Notes: generated by a model from the sequence alone, not told the origin. Shown: positions 46,330 to 58,040, counted from the first letter of the stretch. The stretch is DNA of 64,000 nt from Tiliqua scincoides (GCF_035046505.1 NC_089822.1:106781307-106845306); one strand, 5' to 3'. Made by a program: numbers and translations.

Positions 46330-46992
46330 CAGAACTTGGAAAAGAGAGCTTAGCCACTCTAAAAAGGTAGGGTAATGTAATTCTGTCAATATTACAATAA
46401 AGGGTTGAATCTGAATGGTGGCACTAAACAGCCCCTAAAATTCTACAAGCAAGGAAAAAATGCAACTTCTTTCATTAGGAAAAATTATGCATGTTATCAA
46501 GTTACAAAACCTTGCATTGGCAAGATTTTATTTAGGTCCAAAACTGCCAGAGGTACAGGGATGGATGCAGCTGTGAGAGAAGACCAATAAGTATAAGGCA
46601 GAATAAAAGATTAGATAGATGGATAAAATAACTTGAAAAAACCACAGAATAACAGTTAATAGTAGTTGTACTCACAATACAGAAAGCATTAAAAATCAAT
46701 TTAAAAAGAAAAATCACCAAAGTTAAGGAAAAGTAAAAACAATAATATCTAAAGGGGTCACTGAACTTTTAGAGATTAGATGGCTCAGATGGAAACTGCT
46801 TAGGTAGAAGAAAGGTAATGTATCAAGGGCCAGATGGGAGGAGTATAAAACATATCAATGCCATCATATTTTCATTGTTTTGCAGAAAGTCAAAGACGCC
46901 ATGTGACATATAAAAGGAAACCAAACGGCCATTGTGTCCCAGGTTTATGTTGCTCCCTTGGAAGCTTTTCTCAGGAATCGTAAGGACTAGTG
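46330..46992. other. Intron 1, AT-rich, nothing recognised
   Basis: No supported feature. Confidence 0.3.
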
Positions 46993-47239
46993 CAGTGGTT
47001 CCCAAACTGTGGGTCGGGACCCACTGGTAGGTTGCAACCTGATTTTTGGTGTGTCGCCAAAGGATGATGGAAAGATCAGATAACTAATTGCCTCAAGCCC
47101 CGAGGCAATTCAAAAACCAAGTACTGTAGCTGCTAATTATCCCTCAAAGAGCTCAGCGACTGCAGTTTGCAAGCTTGTGTAAATATAGGGAGACAAGTGT
47201 TTGAGGGTCTTTTTCTGGTTATTATAAATAAGTAATTAA

Positions 47240-47398
47240 GAGCCCGATCTGATGCATGTCTACCCAGATGTAAGTCCCATTATAGTAAATTGGGCTTACT
47301 ACCTGGAAAGTGTGAATAGGTCTAACCAGGTCTACTTACCAAGTCCTATTTTGTTCATTGGGGCTTACTCTCAGGAAACTGTGGTTAGGATTGCAGCC
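47240..47398. mobile_element. Dimeric foldback MITE
   Basis: TAA at 47237-47239 and 47399-47401 bound a unit containing nearly two copies of the short MITE joined near 47332. Confidence 0.75.
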
Positions 47399-47401
47399 TA
47401 A

Positions 47402-47490
47402 CAGCCCAATCCTATTCACACTTTCCTGGGAGTTAGCCCCATTGACTGTAATGGCACTTACTTCTGAGTAGACATGCATAGGTTGGGCTG
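47402..47490. mobile_element. Foldback MITE, short form, inserted at the same TAA
   Basis: Ends CAGCCCAATCCTATTC and GCATAGGTTGGGCTG, with TAA at 47399-47401 and 47491-47493. Its left TAA is also the right TAA of the preceding dimer. Confidence 0.85.
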
Positions 47491-48034
47491 TAAGTCTGGT
47501 AAACCTAGGTGGGTCCCAACAGAGCGTCATTTTAAAAAGTGGGTCCCGGTGCTAAAAAGTTGGGGAACCACTGGTCTAGAGGCTTGCTATATATGTTCTG
47601 GAAATTAAGAGCTGAGATTCTCAGAAAGCAAAATATGACAACAAATCCTGTACCTGTCCTTCCTTTTTTCCACACGTCTTGGGGGTGATTTTCAAACTAC
47701 TTATTCTAATTAAAGCCCATACTGGAAAATATTGTGCAATGGCCACACAAATGTATCAGCTTCCTGATGCTGATACATGCTAATTGCAGCATCTGTAATT
47801 TTTCATATGGGTGGCAGATGTACCCTAGCCCATATACAAGATCAAGCGCTTCAGTCATTTCCCACAATGTACTTAACGAGTCCAAGTGGTACTTGACCTT
47901 TGAATGTGCAACTGGAAAAAAAGGCAGAGGTGAGTTCTGAAATTATATTTGTAGGCATGGTATGGAGTTCTTCCCATTCCCAAAATACAGAACACAGTGT
48001 GGCTATTGTATGTCCAAGTGTCCTAAGACAACTG

Positions 48035-48112
48035 TCAGTGCAATTTTAGGCAAGTTTACTCAGAAGTAAGTGGGGCTTACTCTCAGGAAAGTGGATACAA
48101 GATTGCAGCCGG
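48035..48112. repeat. Foldback MITE, truncated
   Basis: GTTTACTCAGAAGTAAGTGG and GGGGCTTACTCTCAGGAAAG with ATTGCAGCC at the right end. Confidence 0.65.
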
Positions 48113-48540
48113 TGTTAGCCGTTCATATGTTCTGCTTCCCTGACATAATTAGCCATCTTCATTTCAGAAAGCATTATATAATGACTAATGGATTAACTCT
48201 TTTGGCGAGAGTCCATTGTACAGTATGTGTTAAAACTGAGGCTGTGTCATTTTCTAGGCCACCCAGTTACCGTGTACAAAGCTGTCTGTCATTATCTAAC
48301 AATTCTTTCCCGTCATCTAACATTTCAACAAAGACCTAGACCACTGTTATGGGGAGGGCACATAACAGAACCCCCACCCCAAAGAAGAAACCAGCTTTGT
48401 GGCTGGCATTTGTTATCTCCGTCTGCCTCCTGGGCCTTTCCCAGCACTCTCAGCTGCAGGCTATTTATAGCAAAGATTTAAAGCATGCTGCACATTGATG
48501 GGAGTGGAGTGATTGTGTTCAACAAGCCCAGAGACAGAGA
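48113..48540. promoter_or_regulatory. CASQ2: Candidate muscle enhancer in CASQ2 intron 1
   Basis: A repeat-free block with an E-box CAGCTG (48451-48456) and, 4 bp later, a perfect MEF2 site CTATTTATAG (48461-48470), the same decamer as in the promoter. Two GATA-type sites (TTATCT at 48292-48297 and 48413-48418) lie upstream. E-box/MEF2 pairs mark many muscle enhancers; function here is inferred. An alternative first exon using TTTATAG as TATA is also possible. Confidence 0.5.
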
Positions 48541-48819
48541 TCTGGTGTAGTGTGGGTGGGCCTCAATATCAAATGGAACAGTTATGTGTGTGATTGAGCC
48601 TTCCTTGATCTAGGCTATTACTATATTTGTAGAGCCCTGGGTTGGAGAATGACTGGGTGTCCATTCCAAGACTTAAATTGGACAGATGGAGCAGAGAGGA
48701 TTCTGAAAAGGAGCATACTGTCTGTTTTTGACTAACTGCAGAGAAGGAAATTCAGCAGTAAAGTCTACATAGTGTTAAAGTCATTTTTAAGAGTTCCTGC
48801 TGCTCTGCAGGGGATGACT

Positions 48820-49055
48820 ACCTTTATTTACCATTAACTATAAAGGGACTGACTTCTGAGTAGACTGGCAGGCAGGTATCCTCCTGGGCGTTGAGGGGAC
48901 ACTCTCTAAACACCTTCCAGGGAGTCAGTCCCATTAACTATAAAGGGACTGACTTCTGAAAAAAATAAGACCTACCCTGAAAATAAGACCTAGTGTGTTT
49001 TTTTGAGCCAAAAAAATATAAGACTGTCTTATTTTCGGGAAAACACGGTATTTCA
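48820..49055. repeat. Duplicated MITE arm and an AATAAGAC-type element fragment
   Basis: CCATTAACTATAAAGGGACT followed by GACTTCTGA occurs near 48830 and again near 48925. Next comes AAAATAAGACCTAGTGTG and CTTATTTTCGGGAAAACACG, a known dispersed amniote DNA-element type that I cannot name securely. Confidence 0.5.
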
Positions 49056-49170
49056 ACCCTGGGGACCTAGCTAGCCAAGTATTCTTATAACCATATACTT
49101 ACCAAACAACAATTATCCAGATTTATTGGGAGTGGATCCGTGACAGCAATTCAACTTTATAAAGGTGGTA

Positions 49171-51493
49171 CAGTTTCAGTATCCCTTATCTAAAATGCAT
49201 TGAACCAGAAGTGTTTCAGATTTCAGATTTTTTAAAATTATTTTGGAATATTTATGTATACATGATGAGATAAGAACATAAGAACATAAAAACAGCCCCA
49301 CTGGATCAGGCCATAGGCCCATCTAGTCCAGCTTCCTGTATCTCACAGCGGCCCACCAAATGCCCCAGGGAGCACACCAGATAACAAGATACCTCATCCT
49401 GGTGCCCTCCCTTGCATCTGGCATTCTGACATAACCCATTTCTAAAATCAGGAGGTTGCGCATACACATCATGGCTTGTACCCCATAATGGATTTTTCCT
49501 CCAGAAACTTGTCCAATCCCCTTTTAAAGGCGTCTAGGCTAGACGCCAGCACCACATCCTGTGGCAAGGAGTTCCACAGACCGACCACACGCTGAGTAAA
49601 GAAATATTTTCTTTTGTCTGTCCTAACCCGTCCAACATTCAATTTTAGCGGATGTCCCCTGGTTCTGGTATTATGTGAGATTGTAAAGAGTATCTCCCTA
49701 TCCACTCTGTCCATCCCCTGCATAATTTTGTATGTCTCAATCACGTCCCCCCTCAGGCGTCTCTTTTCTAGGCTGAAGAGGCCCAAACGCCGTAGCCTTT
49801 CCTCATAAGGAAAGTGCCCCAGCCCCGTAATCATCTTAGTCGCTCTCTTTTGCACCTTTTCCATTTCCAATATGTCCTTTTTGAGATGTGGCGACCAGAA
49901 CTGGACACAATACTCCAGATGTGGCCTTACCATCGATTTGTACAACGGCATTATAATATTAGCCGTTTTGTTCTCAATACCTTTTCTAATGATCCCAAGC
50001 ATAGAATTGGCCTTCTTTACTGCTGCCGCACATTGGGTCGACACTTTCATCGACCTGTCCACCACCACCCCAAGATCTCTCTCCTGATCTGTCACAGACA
50101 GCTCAGAACCCATCAGCCTATATCTAAAGTTTTGATTTTTTGCCCCAATGTGCATGACTTTACACTTACTGATATTGAAGTGCATCTGCCATTTTGCTGC
50201 CCATTCTGCCAGTCTGGAGATCTTTCTGGAGCTCCTCACAATCACTTCTGGTCTTCACCACTCGGAAAAGTTTGGTGTCGTCTGCAAACATAGCCACCTC
50301 ACTGCTCAACCCTGTCTCCAGGTCATTTATGAAGAGGTTGAAAAGCACCGGTCCCAGGACAGATCCTTGGGGCACACCGCTTTTCACCTCTCTCCATTGT
50401 GAAAATTGCCCATTGACACCCACTCTCTGCTTCCTGGCCTCCAACCAGTTCTTAATCCATGAGAGGACCTGTCCTCTAATTCCCTGACTGTGGAGTTTTT
50501 TCAGTAGCCTTTGGTGAGGGACCGTGTCAAACGCCTTCTGAAAGTCCAGATATATAATGTCCACGGGTTCTCCCACATCCACATGCCTGTTGACCTTTTC
50601 AAAGAATTCTATAAGGTTCGTGAGGCAAGACTTACCCTTACAGAAGCCATGCTGACTCTCCCTCAGCAAGGCCTGTTCGTCTATGTGTTTTGAGATCCTA
50701 TCTTTGATGAGGCATTCCACCATCTTACCCGGTATGGATGTTAGGCTGACCGGCCTATAGTTTCCCGGGTCTCCCCTCTTTCCCTTTTTAAAGATAGGCG
50801 TGACATTTGCTATCCTCCAATCTTCTGGCACCGTGGCCGTTTTGAGGGACAAGTTGCATACCTTAGTCAAGAGATCTGCAACTTCATTCTTCAATTCCTT
50901 AATAACTCTTGGGTGGATGCCATCAGGGCCCAGTGACTTATTGAACTTTAATTTATCAATGAGGTCTGAAACATCTTCTCTTTTAACCTCTATCTGACTT
51001 AACTCCTCGGTTAGGAGGGGCCGTTCGGGCAGCGGTATCTGCCCGAGGTCTTCTGCTGTGAAGACAGATGCAAAGAACTCATTTAATTTCTCTGCCATCT
51101 CTAAGTCTCCTTTTATCTCCCCTTTCCCTCCCTCACCATCCAGAGGGCCAACCGCTTCTCTGGCGGGTTTCCTGCTTCTAACATATTTGAAGAAGCTTTT
51201 ATTATTCCCCTTAATGTTGCTGGCCATGCGTTCCTCATAGTCTCGCTTGGCCTCCCGTATCACCCAAGTCTAAACACAAATTTCATTTATGTTTCATACA
51301 CATCTTATACACATAGCCTGAAGGCAATTTTTCCCCCATGGGGACACTGAATAAACTGTTGCGTGTGCCTGTGTTTTGACTGTGATCCGCCACATAAAGT
51401 CAGGTGTGGAATTCTCCACCATGTCGGTGCTCAAAAAGTTTTGGATTCTGGAGTATTTCAAATTTCGGATTTTTGGATAAGGGATAGTCAGCC
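49171..51493. mobile_element. Tc/mariner-like MITE split by a CR1 LINE
   Basis: Inverted ends: CAGTATCCCTTATCTAAAA at the left and TTTTGGATAAGGGATAGTC at the right, with TA at 49169-49170 and 51494-51495. Interior left TTTCAGATTTCAGATTTTTT and right TCTAAACACAAATTTCATTT match an element type also known in mammals. The CR1 at 49273-51261 interrupts it. Confidence 0.7.
49273..51261 (-). mobile_element. CR1 LINE, 5'-truncated, reverse transcriptase largely present
   Basis: Longest CR1 here, about 2 kb. On the - strand one frame (51263-50166) encodes the RT core: SLGPDGIHPRVIKEL, IYLDFQKAFDTVPHQRLL, SGVPQGSVLGPVLFNLFIND, and the catalytic AMFADDTKLF. A second frame (50245-49469) continues with RLAEWAAKWQM to the C terminus KSIMGYKP; the two overlap in different frames near 50215, so one frameshift is present. 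The endonuclease half is missing. The tail at the left end reads as TTCTTATG repeats on the - strand. Good preservation suggests recent activity of the family. Confidence 0.95.
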
Positions 51494-51495
51494 TA

Positions 51496-52565
51496 TATCG
51501 TATGACGTAGATATGTCTACTGGGTGTGTGTACAGGGATTGCCTCAGAGGTTGGGTCTTCGCCAGGATGATTATGGAACCCTGAATGCTGGCAGCGGTGG
51601 TCATGCCAAATGCACCATCAGGCCGTTCGCAGGTGGAGGCACGGGGGTGGGTGCTGCAAGTTGCTGTCCCCTTCTTGCATTCCTACAGCAAGGCCCCCAG
51701 CAACCTGGCCCCAGTACTGGGTCTGTGTACTTGAGCGGGGACAGTAGCTGCGAGACATCTGCAGCCACGTAATTCTGATATAGTTCTCTCGATCCAGGAA
51801 GAGATTCCTCAAAGTGAAATGGCATCCTCTATTATGCTAAGTACTTTTCCGCACAAGCAGAACAGTTTGCATTTTGAAACCAGATGCTGCTGTGATGGGA
51901 GTGGCTGGAAGACAAATAGACCCTTTCTGGTGGGTGGCTGGAAGGCAAACAGACCCAGCAGGCCTTGCCTTTCCTCTTCCTCTGCTTGGCATGAATGTGT
52001 AGCCTTTCGCTCTGGGATTAGGTGTGTCACACAATGAAGAGCTGAAAGCAAGCTAAGTGGGCAAGCCAGCTCCGTTTTGTAGCTACTGATCCTGGAAGAT
52101 GTCCTGGCCTGTGCCAAGACAGCAGCTCGCTTCAAACTCTGTGTTTCTTATGCTCACATTTTCTCGCTGTTATTCAGGGCATGTGTTTGTTGCGAGCAGG
52201 AGGGGTTGTCTCTCTCGTTGTAGGAACGTTACGCTTCTTTGCAAAGAGGTGCCTGGTGCCTGCATCTTCCGGACGGTCGCCCTGCAGTCTGAGCCCTGAG
52301 AGAGCTCAGTGGCTACAAGCGACTAACAAATATACACCTGGGTCATATTCTCTTATGGAATTATTATGAAAGGCATCGATATGAACATATAGGTTTCACT
52401 TTGTGAATATAAATTATTGAAGGGATACTACTGTAAGTGTCTGAAAAAATGATTTATTTTAAGATACCCTTATCTTAAGGATGGAACAGATAATATATAT
52501 AGCTTGCTCTTCCTTCTATGTTACTTGTAGCACAATCCTATGTGGATCTATGTGGATCCTATGTG
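51496..52565. other. Intron 1; small local duplication
   Basis: GTGGCTGGAAGACAAATAGA and GTGGCTGGAAGGCAAACAGA (about 51901 and 51933) are tandem duplicates. Otherwise nothing recognised. Confidence 0.4.
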
Positions 52566-52668
52566 GATCTTTTTGGCCTTTTCAGCCACACTAGACGTTG
52601 TGCCAGAACCACCATTCAGAGCACGATACCGTAGTCTTTCGAGACTGAAGGTTGCCAACAGACAGACT
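52566..52668 (+). repeat. LINE 3' end fragment (same family as 13213)
   Basis: GGCCTTTTCAGCCACACTAG, CCAGAACCACCATTCAGAGC and TCTTTCGAGACTGAAGG in order. Confidence 0.7.
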
Positions 52669-52684
52669 ATGTGGATCTACTCAG

Positions 52685-52960
52685 AATTATTATTTGATAA
52701 TATTTAACAAAAAAGAACACCCAAAAAAGTTCAACAGAAAAAATTTACAAAACGGTTTACAGAGAAAATAAAATGACGAAATGGTTCCTTGTCTCAAAAG
52801 AATTCACAGTCTAAAAAGATACAGAAGTGGAACAGCCACTAGGAAAGACATTGTTCTGTGTGAAGAGGGACAGCCAGTCTCCCCCTGCTAAATATAAGAG
52901 GTACCTCTTGGCATAAGTGCCTTTTGGCCCTTCTGGCAAGGGTTAAAGTAACCAGTCTGG
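52685..52960 (-). repeat. AAT-tailed retroposon family, - strand copy
   Basis: TTTACAAAACGGTTTACAGAG, AAAAGAATTCACAGTC and ACAGCCACTAGGAAAGACA follow the family order. Confidence 0.6.
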
Positions 52961-53222
52961 CAAGGACTTACTCCCATGAAACCATGTGTAGCCTTTCAGC
53001 TTTGGATACAGATTACTAACCCAATCCTACCCAGGACAGGGACAGGTCCAAACAAGTGAAATTGTTAGAAACAAGGAATACTTTAATTGGAGGAGAGGTT
53101 AAAAAGATCAGGCAATCACCCACTTTGACCGAAGGTTGGTTAGGCCACGCACAGTATATCTACACTGGAAAGTGAAAAGCAAGACAGAATCAACTGACAT
53201 CTCTGCCTGGGTTTTCTTTCAG

Positions 53223-53307
53223 CTCACTGCACAGGTCCTAGAGGAGAAAGGCGTCGGCTTTGGATTAGTGGATTCCAAGAAAGATGCAAAGCTTGCCAAA
53301 AAGCTGG
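53223..53307 (+). CDS. CASQ2: CASQ2 exon 2, residues 83-110 plus one base
   Basis: Encodes [20 protein letters not shown] then DAKLAKKL and the first base of a glycine codon, the second part of thioredoxin-like domain I. Acceptor: T-rich tract and TTTCAG; donor GTAAGT. Phase 0 in, phase 1 out. GVGFGLVD reads more like CASQ1 than human CASQ2 (AIGFVMVD), while [11 protein letters not shown] fits CASQ2; flanking exons and gene order settle the assignment. Confidence 0.95.
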
Positions 53308-53611
53308 GTAAGTTTCCAGCTATTTACAATCCCTATGGTGGAGAATGCATGGCGGGGCTGGACTGGAGTGGGGGAGATTCCAGCATCATAATTCTGGCAG
53401 CCAAAGCTAAATGGCTATTCATAGAACAGCCAGTGTTGTGCCATTTTTGTCCGTATCGATTGCCTTGATCACATACTGTAGGGATGTCAGCTCCACCAAA
53501 ACTGGCCAAAGAAACCAATGATATAAACCATAAAGGGAAACCATAAAGGGACACCGAACAGCTTGAGTGGATGCTGGGATCCTAGTAGGTATACTGATGC
53601 TGTAAACAACA
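53308..53611. other. CASQ2 intron 2, 5' part, nothing recognised
   Basis: The intron spans 53308-57939; this part has no recognised element. Confidence 0.35.
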
Positions 53612-53840
53612 GTATTTATTTATTTTTTCACATTTTTATACCACCCAAGGAGCTCAGGGTGGTGTGCATAGTTTCTCCCCTCCTTTTGTCCTCACAACAA
53701 CCCTGTGAGGTAGGTTAGGCTGAGAGAATGTGATTAGCCCAAGGTACCCAGGAAGCTTTATGGCTGAGTGGTGATTTGAACCTAGATCTACCAGGTCTGA
53801 CTCTGGAACCATACACCATCCTGGCTGTACTAAGCACATG
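53612..53840. repeat. MIR/L2-type ancient repeat
   Basis: CTCACAACAACCCTGTGAGG, TAGGTTAGGCTGAGAGAATG, GGCTGAGTGGTGATTTGAAC: the classic core of this repeat class. Confidence 0.8.
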
Positions 53841-54959
53841 AACTAAGGTGTCAAGTGCCCCAATATTGCTGTTGACAGCATCAGCGTTCCTATTGAGATC
53901 ACAGCATCCACACAGGGTAATCCTTTTAAGATTTCCAGTTTCAGTGAAGAATTGCTACTTCTTCCAACGAGTGAAATGAAAGGGTGAAAGCCTGGTTTAG
54001 AAAAGCCGCAGCATGCAAGAGGAAAATGTAAACTTTGGAGGACAAGCTCTGCTTCTGGCATGAGATTTGCATTTTATGGATTGCAGAGTGATCAGAAAAT
54101 AGCAGCCTTCACAAAGGCACGAGGATTTTCCCAGATTACAATCAAGGTTTGATTAATCAATAATTAATTAATCCCTTCTACAATCAAGGTAGAAGGGATA
54201 TCATACCTGCTGTCCCCACCCCACTCCCTGTATATGTTTAGCATAACTTCTTCAATAAGCAGGCCCCAATTGCACGGACAGATCCTGTGCGTGTACAATT
54301 TGATACGCACAGCCTAATGTGCAGTTTATGCAAAATGCATGTGGAGACAGGGATGGTGCAATCCCCATGCATGTTTGTGGTAATGTGTGAAAAGTGCTAT
54401 GCAGTGAGCCACATCTGATTCAACTAAATACCTAGCTACCAGATAGAAAGATCAGGAAATACACTCTCATATACAGAGGATTGTCAGTGTCTGAATGTAA
54501 GCCAAGTGGCTCTGATGGAGCATTCCATAAGTGCCTGGCACTTGTTCATCCCCTTAGCACCCTCCATTGGTTGGGCAATCACTGCTGGAAGAAAGGCAGT
54601 GGACTGGAACTAAGGACTGTTTGACTAGTCTTGAAGATAATTTGGCAATTTGTCTTGAAGACAACAGCCTGACTTCAGGTGGAGGTGGGTTTGGACCAAC
54701 CTACATGTTCCACTGGACTGAAGCTTCTTCAGCAATTAAAAAAATACTACACAGGCAGGAGGGGGCATGATCAGAATCTGAACTTCAGTGGGGGCAAAGG
54801 GTGAAAGCCCCCTACCATGGTTTTGTCCCCCCTCACCTCTTGAATTAAAACACACATACGTTGGGCTATATTACACATTTCTTGTAATGTGTAGTTTGGC
54901 ACCTGAAACTGTACTGACGTCCTAGAATTTCCTGGCACCATTCTGGTTCTGGTCCCAGA
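53841..54959. other. Intron 2, nothing recognised
   Basis: Contains a local duplicate TACAATCAAGGT (54137 and 54180). No exon signal. Confidence 0.3.
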
Positions 54960-55054
54960 GGCTGCAATCCTAACCACACTTTCCTGAGAATAAGCCCCAT
55001 TGAACAAAATAGGACTTACGGTACTTCTGAGTAGACCTGGTTAGGATTGTGCCC
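54960..55054. mobile_element. Foldback MITE, short form
   Basis: GGCTGCAATCCTAACCACAC to GGTTAGGATTGTGCCC, with a 5-bp insertion in one arm near 55021. The flanks do not show TAA. Confidence 0.8.
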
Positions 55055-55294
55055 TGCAGCTCTAAATGGCTTGGACCCTACATGTGTTAGTGTCTACCAT
55101 CCCCCCATTTTGATCTCACATATAAGTGAGCACCTTTTCTTGACTGTTCTGTCCACACAACCCGTTTGGACAACAAAGGCTGCACATAAGCAAGCTTTTT
55201 GTCTGCCTCCCAGCTCTGGAACTCCCTGATCAGCCTGAGCTAAAGGCCAGTTTTCAGCATTTTCCCAAAGTTTGGTGGTATGTGTAGTTAATTA

Positions 55295-55470
55295 TTATTA
55301 TTTTTTTATTAATTAATAAAAATATTTTACATACCACTTTTCAAGAAAAAGTTGTTCACAAAGCAATTTGCATAGCAAAATAAATCAATAAATGTTTCCC
55401 TGTTCCCAAAGGGGAACTATTTTAAAAAGATGCTGAAGAAACATCAACAATTGGCTCAGTCTAAAGTTTG
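55295..55470 (-). repeat. AAT-tailed retroposon family, - strand copy
   Basis: TTATTAATTAATAAAAATAT, ACCACTTTTCAAGAAAAAGT and AAAGATGCTGAAGAAACATC follow the family order. Confidence 0.6.
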
Positions 55471-55800
55471 GTGGCTGGATGTAGACTTTCAAGTGGCTGG
55501 ATTTTAGCAGATCCGGTGTTAAAGGGGTCTTTTTTAGAGAAGGAGAGCAGAAACCACACTTTAAGCGGCAGTGAATTGATTTTGGCCCAAACCTATCCAA
55601 CTTGCAGTGCTGATGCAGCCACAGAGCAGCCCCAAGGGAACAAACTTCCCCTTACCTTGGAGAGGCTTGGGTCCTTTATTAAACTATTGTGCAGCAATAG
55701 GTATGGATTTAAGTGAAACTATGAAATCTGTTTTTCTGTCCTTGTCATTTAAAATAACATGAGGCTAGTAGTCAGCATTAATTGTATCAATTTCCCTTAA

Positions 55801-55973
55801 GGCACAGTCCTAACCAACTTTCCGGCACCAAGGTAAGGGCAATGCAACTCTGAGGTAAGGGAACAAACATGCCCTTACTTTGAGGAGGGCTTCATGAGTA
55901 CCACCCAACTGCAGGATGCATCCCATGCCTCCATTGGTATGTCAGTGTGGGAAAGTTGGTTAGGATTTGGACC
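55801..55973. mobile_element. Medium-form CAATCCTA MITE
   Basis: GGCACAGTCCTAACC with AACTTTCCGGCACC; the right end has GTGGGAAAGTTGGTTAGG. Flanks TTAA and TTA fit a TWA target. Confidence 0.8.
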
Positions 55974-56574
55974 TTAGTCATACTTATTCCCTTGCGCACA
56001 AGCCAAGTGGTCAGCCCATCTTGAAGCAGGTATGCATGTACAGCCAAGAAACTTGCAAGCGCGCCCATGACCTTATTCCTTGTCGCTACTGAAAGACCTC
56101 TCTGTGGCTTGGATCTAGCTTGCTGTTTTTATAGCCCCTTTTGATGTCAGTTGAGGAATCACATTTTTTTTCCTAGTATTGGGAAGTAACTTCTCTGACT
56201 ACCCTTGTGCTCATTCCCTTACCCAGTTGGCCCTCACTTCGTCCATATCTTCTATCTCAACACCCCAATATTAAAAGATATCTTAGTCCCAGCTATTCCT
56301 TATCAAGCCAAGTTCTCCTTTCGCGTTGTTTTGAGTCTCTTCAGGTCATTGTGTTCCGAGATGTCATCTTTCCAAGAATGCACAGCAATTGAAAGTAAAT
56401 CTGATGTAATACAGTCATGGATAAAACAGCTGTTCCTTTAACTCAGGCAGGAATACATAAGGCAACAATGTGCCTATGTGTGTAAACAGTAAAAGCCAAA
56501 CCAGACTGTGACACTTGTTTAATATGACTTTAACTGGATGTGTTGTTTAGACATCATAGACCTTCTCCATCAAA
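55974..56574. other. Intron 2, nothing recognised
   Basis: No supported feature. Confidence 0.3.
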
Positions 56575-56820
56575 ATATTAGCATTAATGACAATATTTAG
56601 CATTTGTATGGTGCTTTTGCATGATCAAAGTGCTTCACGCATATTCTCTTACCTTGACGTAATCTTTTAAAGCAATCTGTAAGGTACATGAATATTATTC
56701 TCCCCATATGGCAGTGGGGGGCAGGCTAAGGCGGAGAGGGAGCGGCTTGTCTCGAAGGCCACCTCGTGAGTTCATGACAGAAGCAAGGTTTATATCAGGG
56801 AAGTCCTGATCTGCAGCTCA
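56575..56820. repeat. MIR/L2-type ancient repeat
   Basis: GTATGGTGCTTTTGCATGAT, AAGTGCTTCACGCATATTC, CATATGGCAGTGGGGGG and GCAAGGTTTATATCAGGG are arranged as in 40312. Confidence 0.6.
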
Positions 56821-57420
56821 TTTTCTTAATATACTAAAGATGCCAGGACGATGTAAACTGGGATTAAGAAGATTTGGGGGATTTGGAGATGTGATTCATT
56901 TTATGCAAGCCGTGTGTATGTGATCTCTGAGGACAGGGCCTGCCTGCCAATGAGCTCTGAAGGCTCAGGTGGCTTGGGTGGCAGATGGGGCAGACATTGC
57001 CCTGTGCCCATTTACCACCTCTGCAGCTCTGTGCCTCCACAGCCCCCACTGTTATTCAGCAGCAGCAGCAACTGCCACTATTTCTGCTGCTGCTTTCTCT
57101 TCATGTACATTCCTCTATGACTCCCCCCTGCTTTCTTCTTCCTGTTTTGCCCTGCTGCTCTTTTCAAACAGCAGAGTGGTAGGTGCAGGTAGGGAAGAAG
57201 GCGGGGAGGAGAATGAATGAGGGGGGAAGCTACAGAGAGGAAGGTCAGGGTGGGGAGAGCTACTGGGAAGATGAGCACTGCTGGGGAGAAGACTGTGGTA
57301 TGCTTTGCACACTGGGGGGGGGGGTGAAGGAGGAAGAAGAAATGGGGGGGGGCCTCAGTTCTGGTGCACTTGCCCGGCCAAATAAAGAGAGGATGAAATC
57401 TGGTGTGCTTTGCATGCCAG

Positions 57421-57474
<54 letters not shown>

Positions 57475-57939
57475 AGAGCGAGCTTGCAGGTGGGAGAAAG
57501 GGTGGCAAGGTTCTGCTCAGGTGCCAAATGGAGTAGGGCTGAGCATCGCCTAAGGATGAATCAAGAACCTAGCAGGCTAGGTATGGCTCAAAACAATGCT
57601 TTCTTGAACATGAAGCTACCTGTAGTGTTCACTTAAAGAGATGCTCAATCCTATATATTTTCACATAAAGCAAATATTACAAAGACATGCTAAACCTCCA
57701 GTGATCTCTCCTCCAAAAAGCACTCAGATAATGCTGCACCCCCTGGAACTCTTTGCTCCATTTGAGGAAGTGGGACATGAGCATGTGACAATGGCTTTCA
57801 GCACGTGAAGCTCATCTGCCAGTCATTTAGTGGTATATCATCTCACAATGCTTTGAGAGGATATACCACTACATCCTAGACAGCCTAACTGGTCTGGATT
57901 ACAGTGCGTTCAGGTGTGATCTTTGTATCCTTTCCACAG
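56821..57939. repeat. Intron 2, 3' part, with GA microsatellite at 57424-57471
   Basis: About 24 GA units; G homopolymers near 57315 and 57343. No exon signal until 57940. Confidence 0.6.
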
Positions 57940-58040
57940 GTTTGGATGAAGAAGGAAGCCTCTATGTCTTTAAGGAGGACCACATCATTGAGTATGATGG
58001 AGAAATGGCAGCAGATGTCCTGGTTGAATTCTTCTTTGAT
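57940..58040 (+). CDS. CASQ2: CASQ2 exon 3, residues 111-144
   Basis: Completes a glycine codon and encodes [20 protein letters not shown] then [13 protein letters not shown], the end of thioredoxin-like domain I (human: [20 protein letters not shown]). Acceptor TTTCCACAG, donor GTAGGT. Phase 1 in, phase 0 out. FFFD replaces the more usual FLLD. Confidence 0.96.

Larger units (their letters stand above)
46993..47573. mobile_element. hAT-type MITE hosting a train of foldback MITEs
   Basis: Ends CAGTGGTTCCCAAACTG and GTTGGGGAACCACTG. Flanks GACTAGTG (46985-46992) and GTCTAGAG (47574-47581) match at 6 of 8. Interior carries the MITEs at 47240-47490. Confidence 0.8.
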
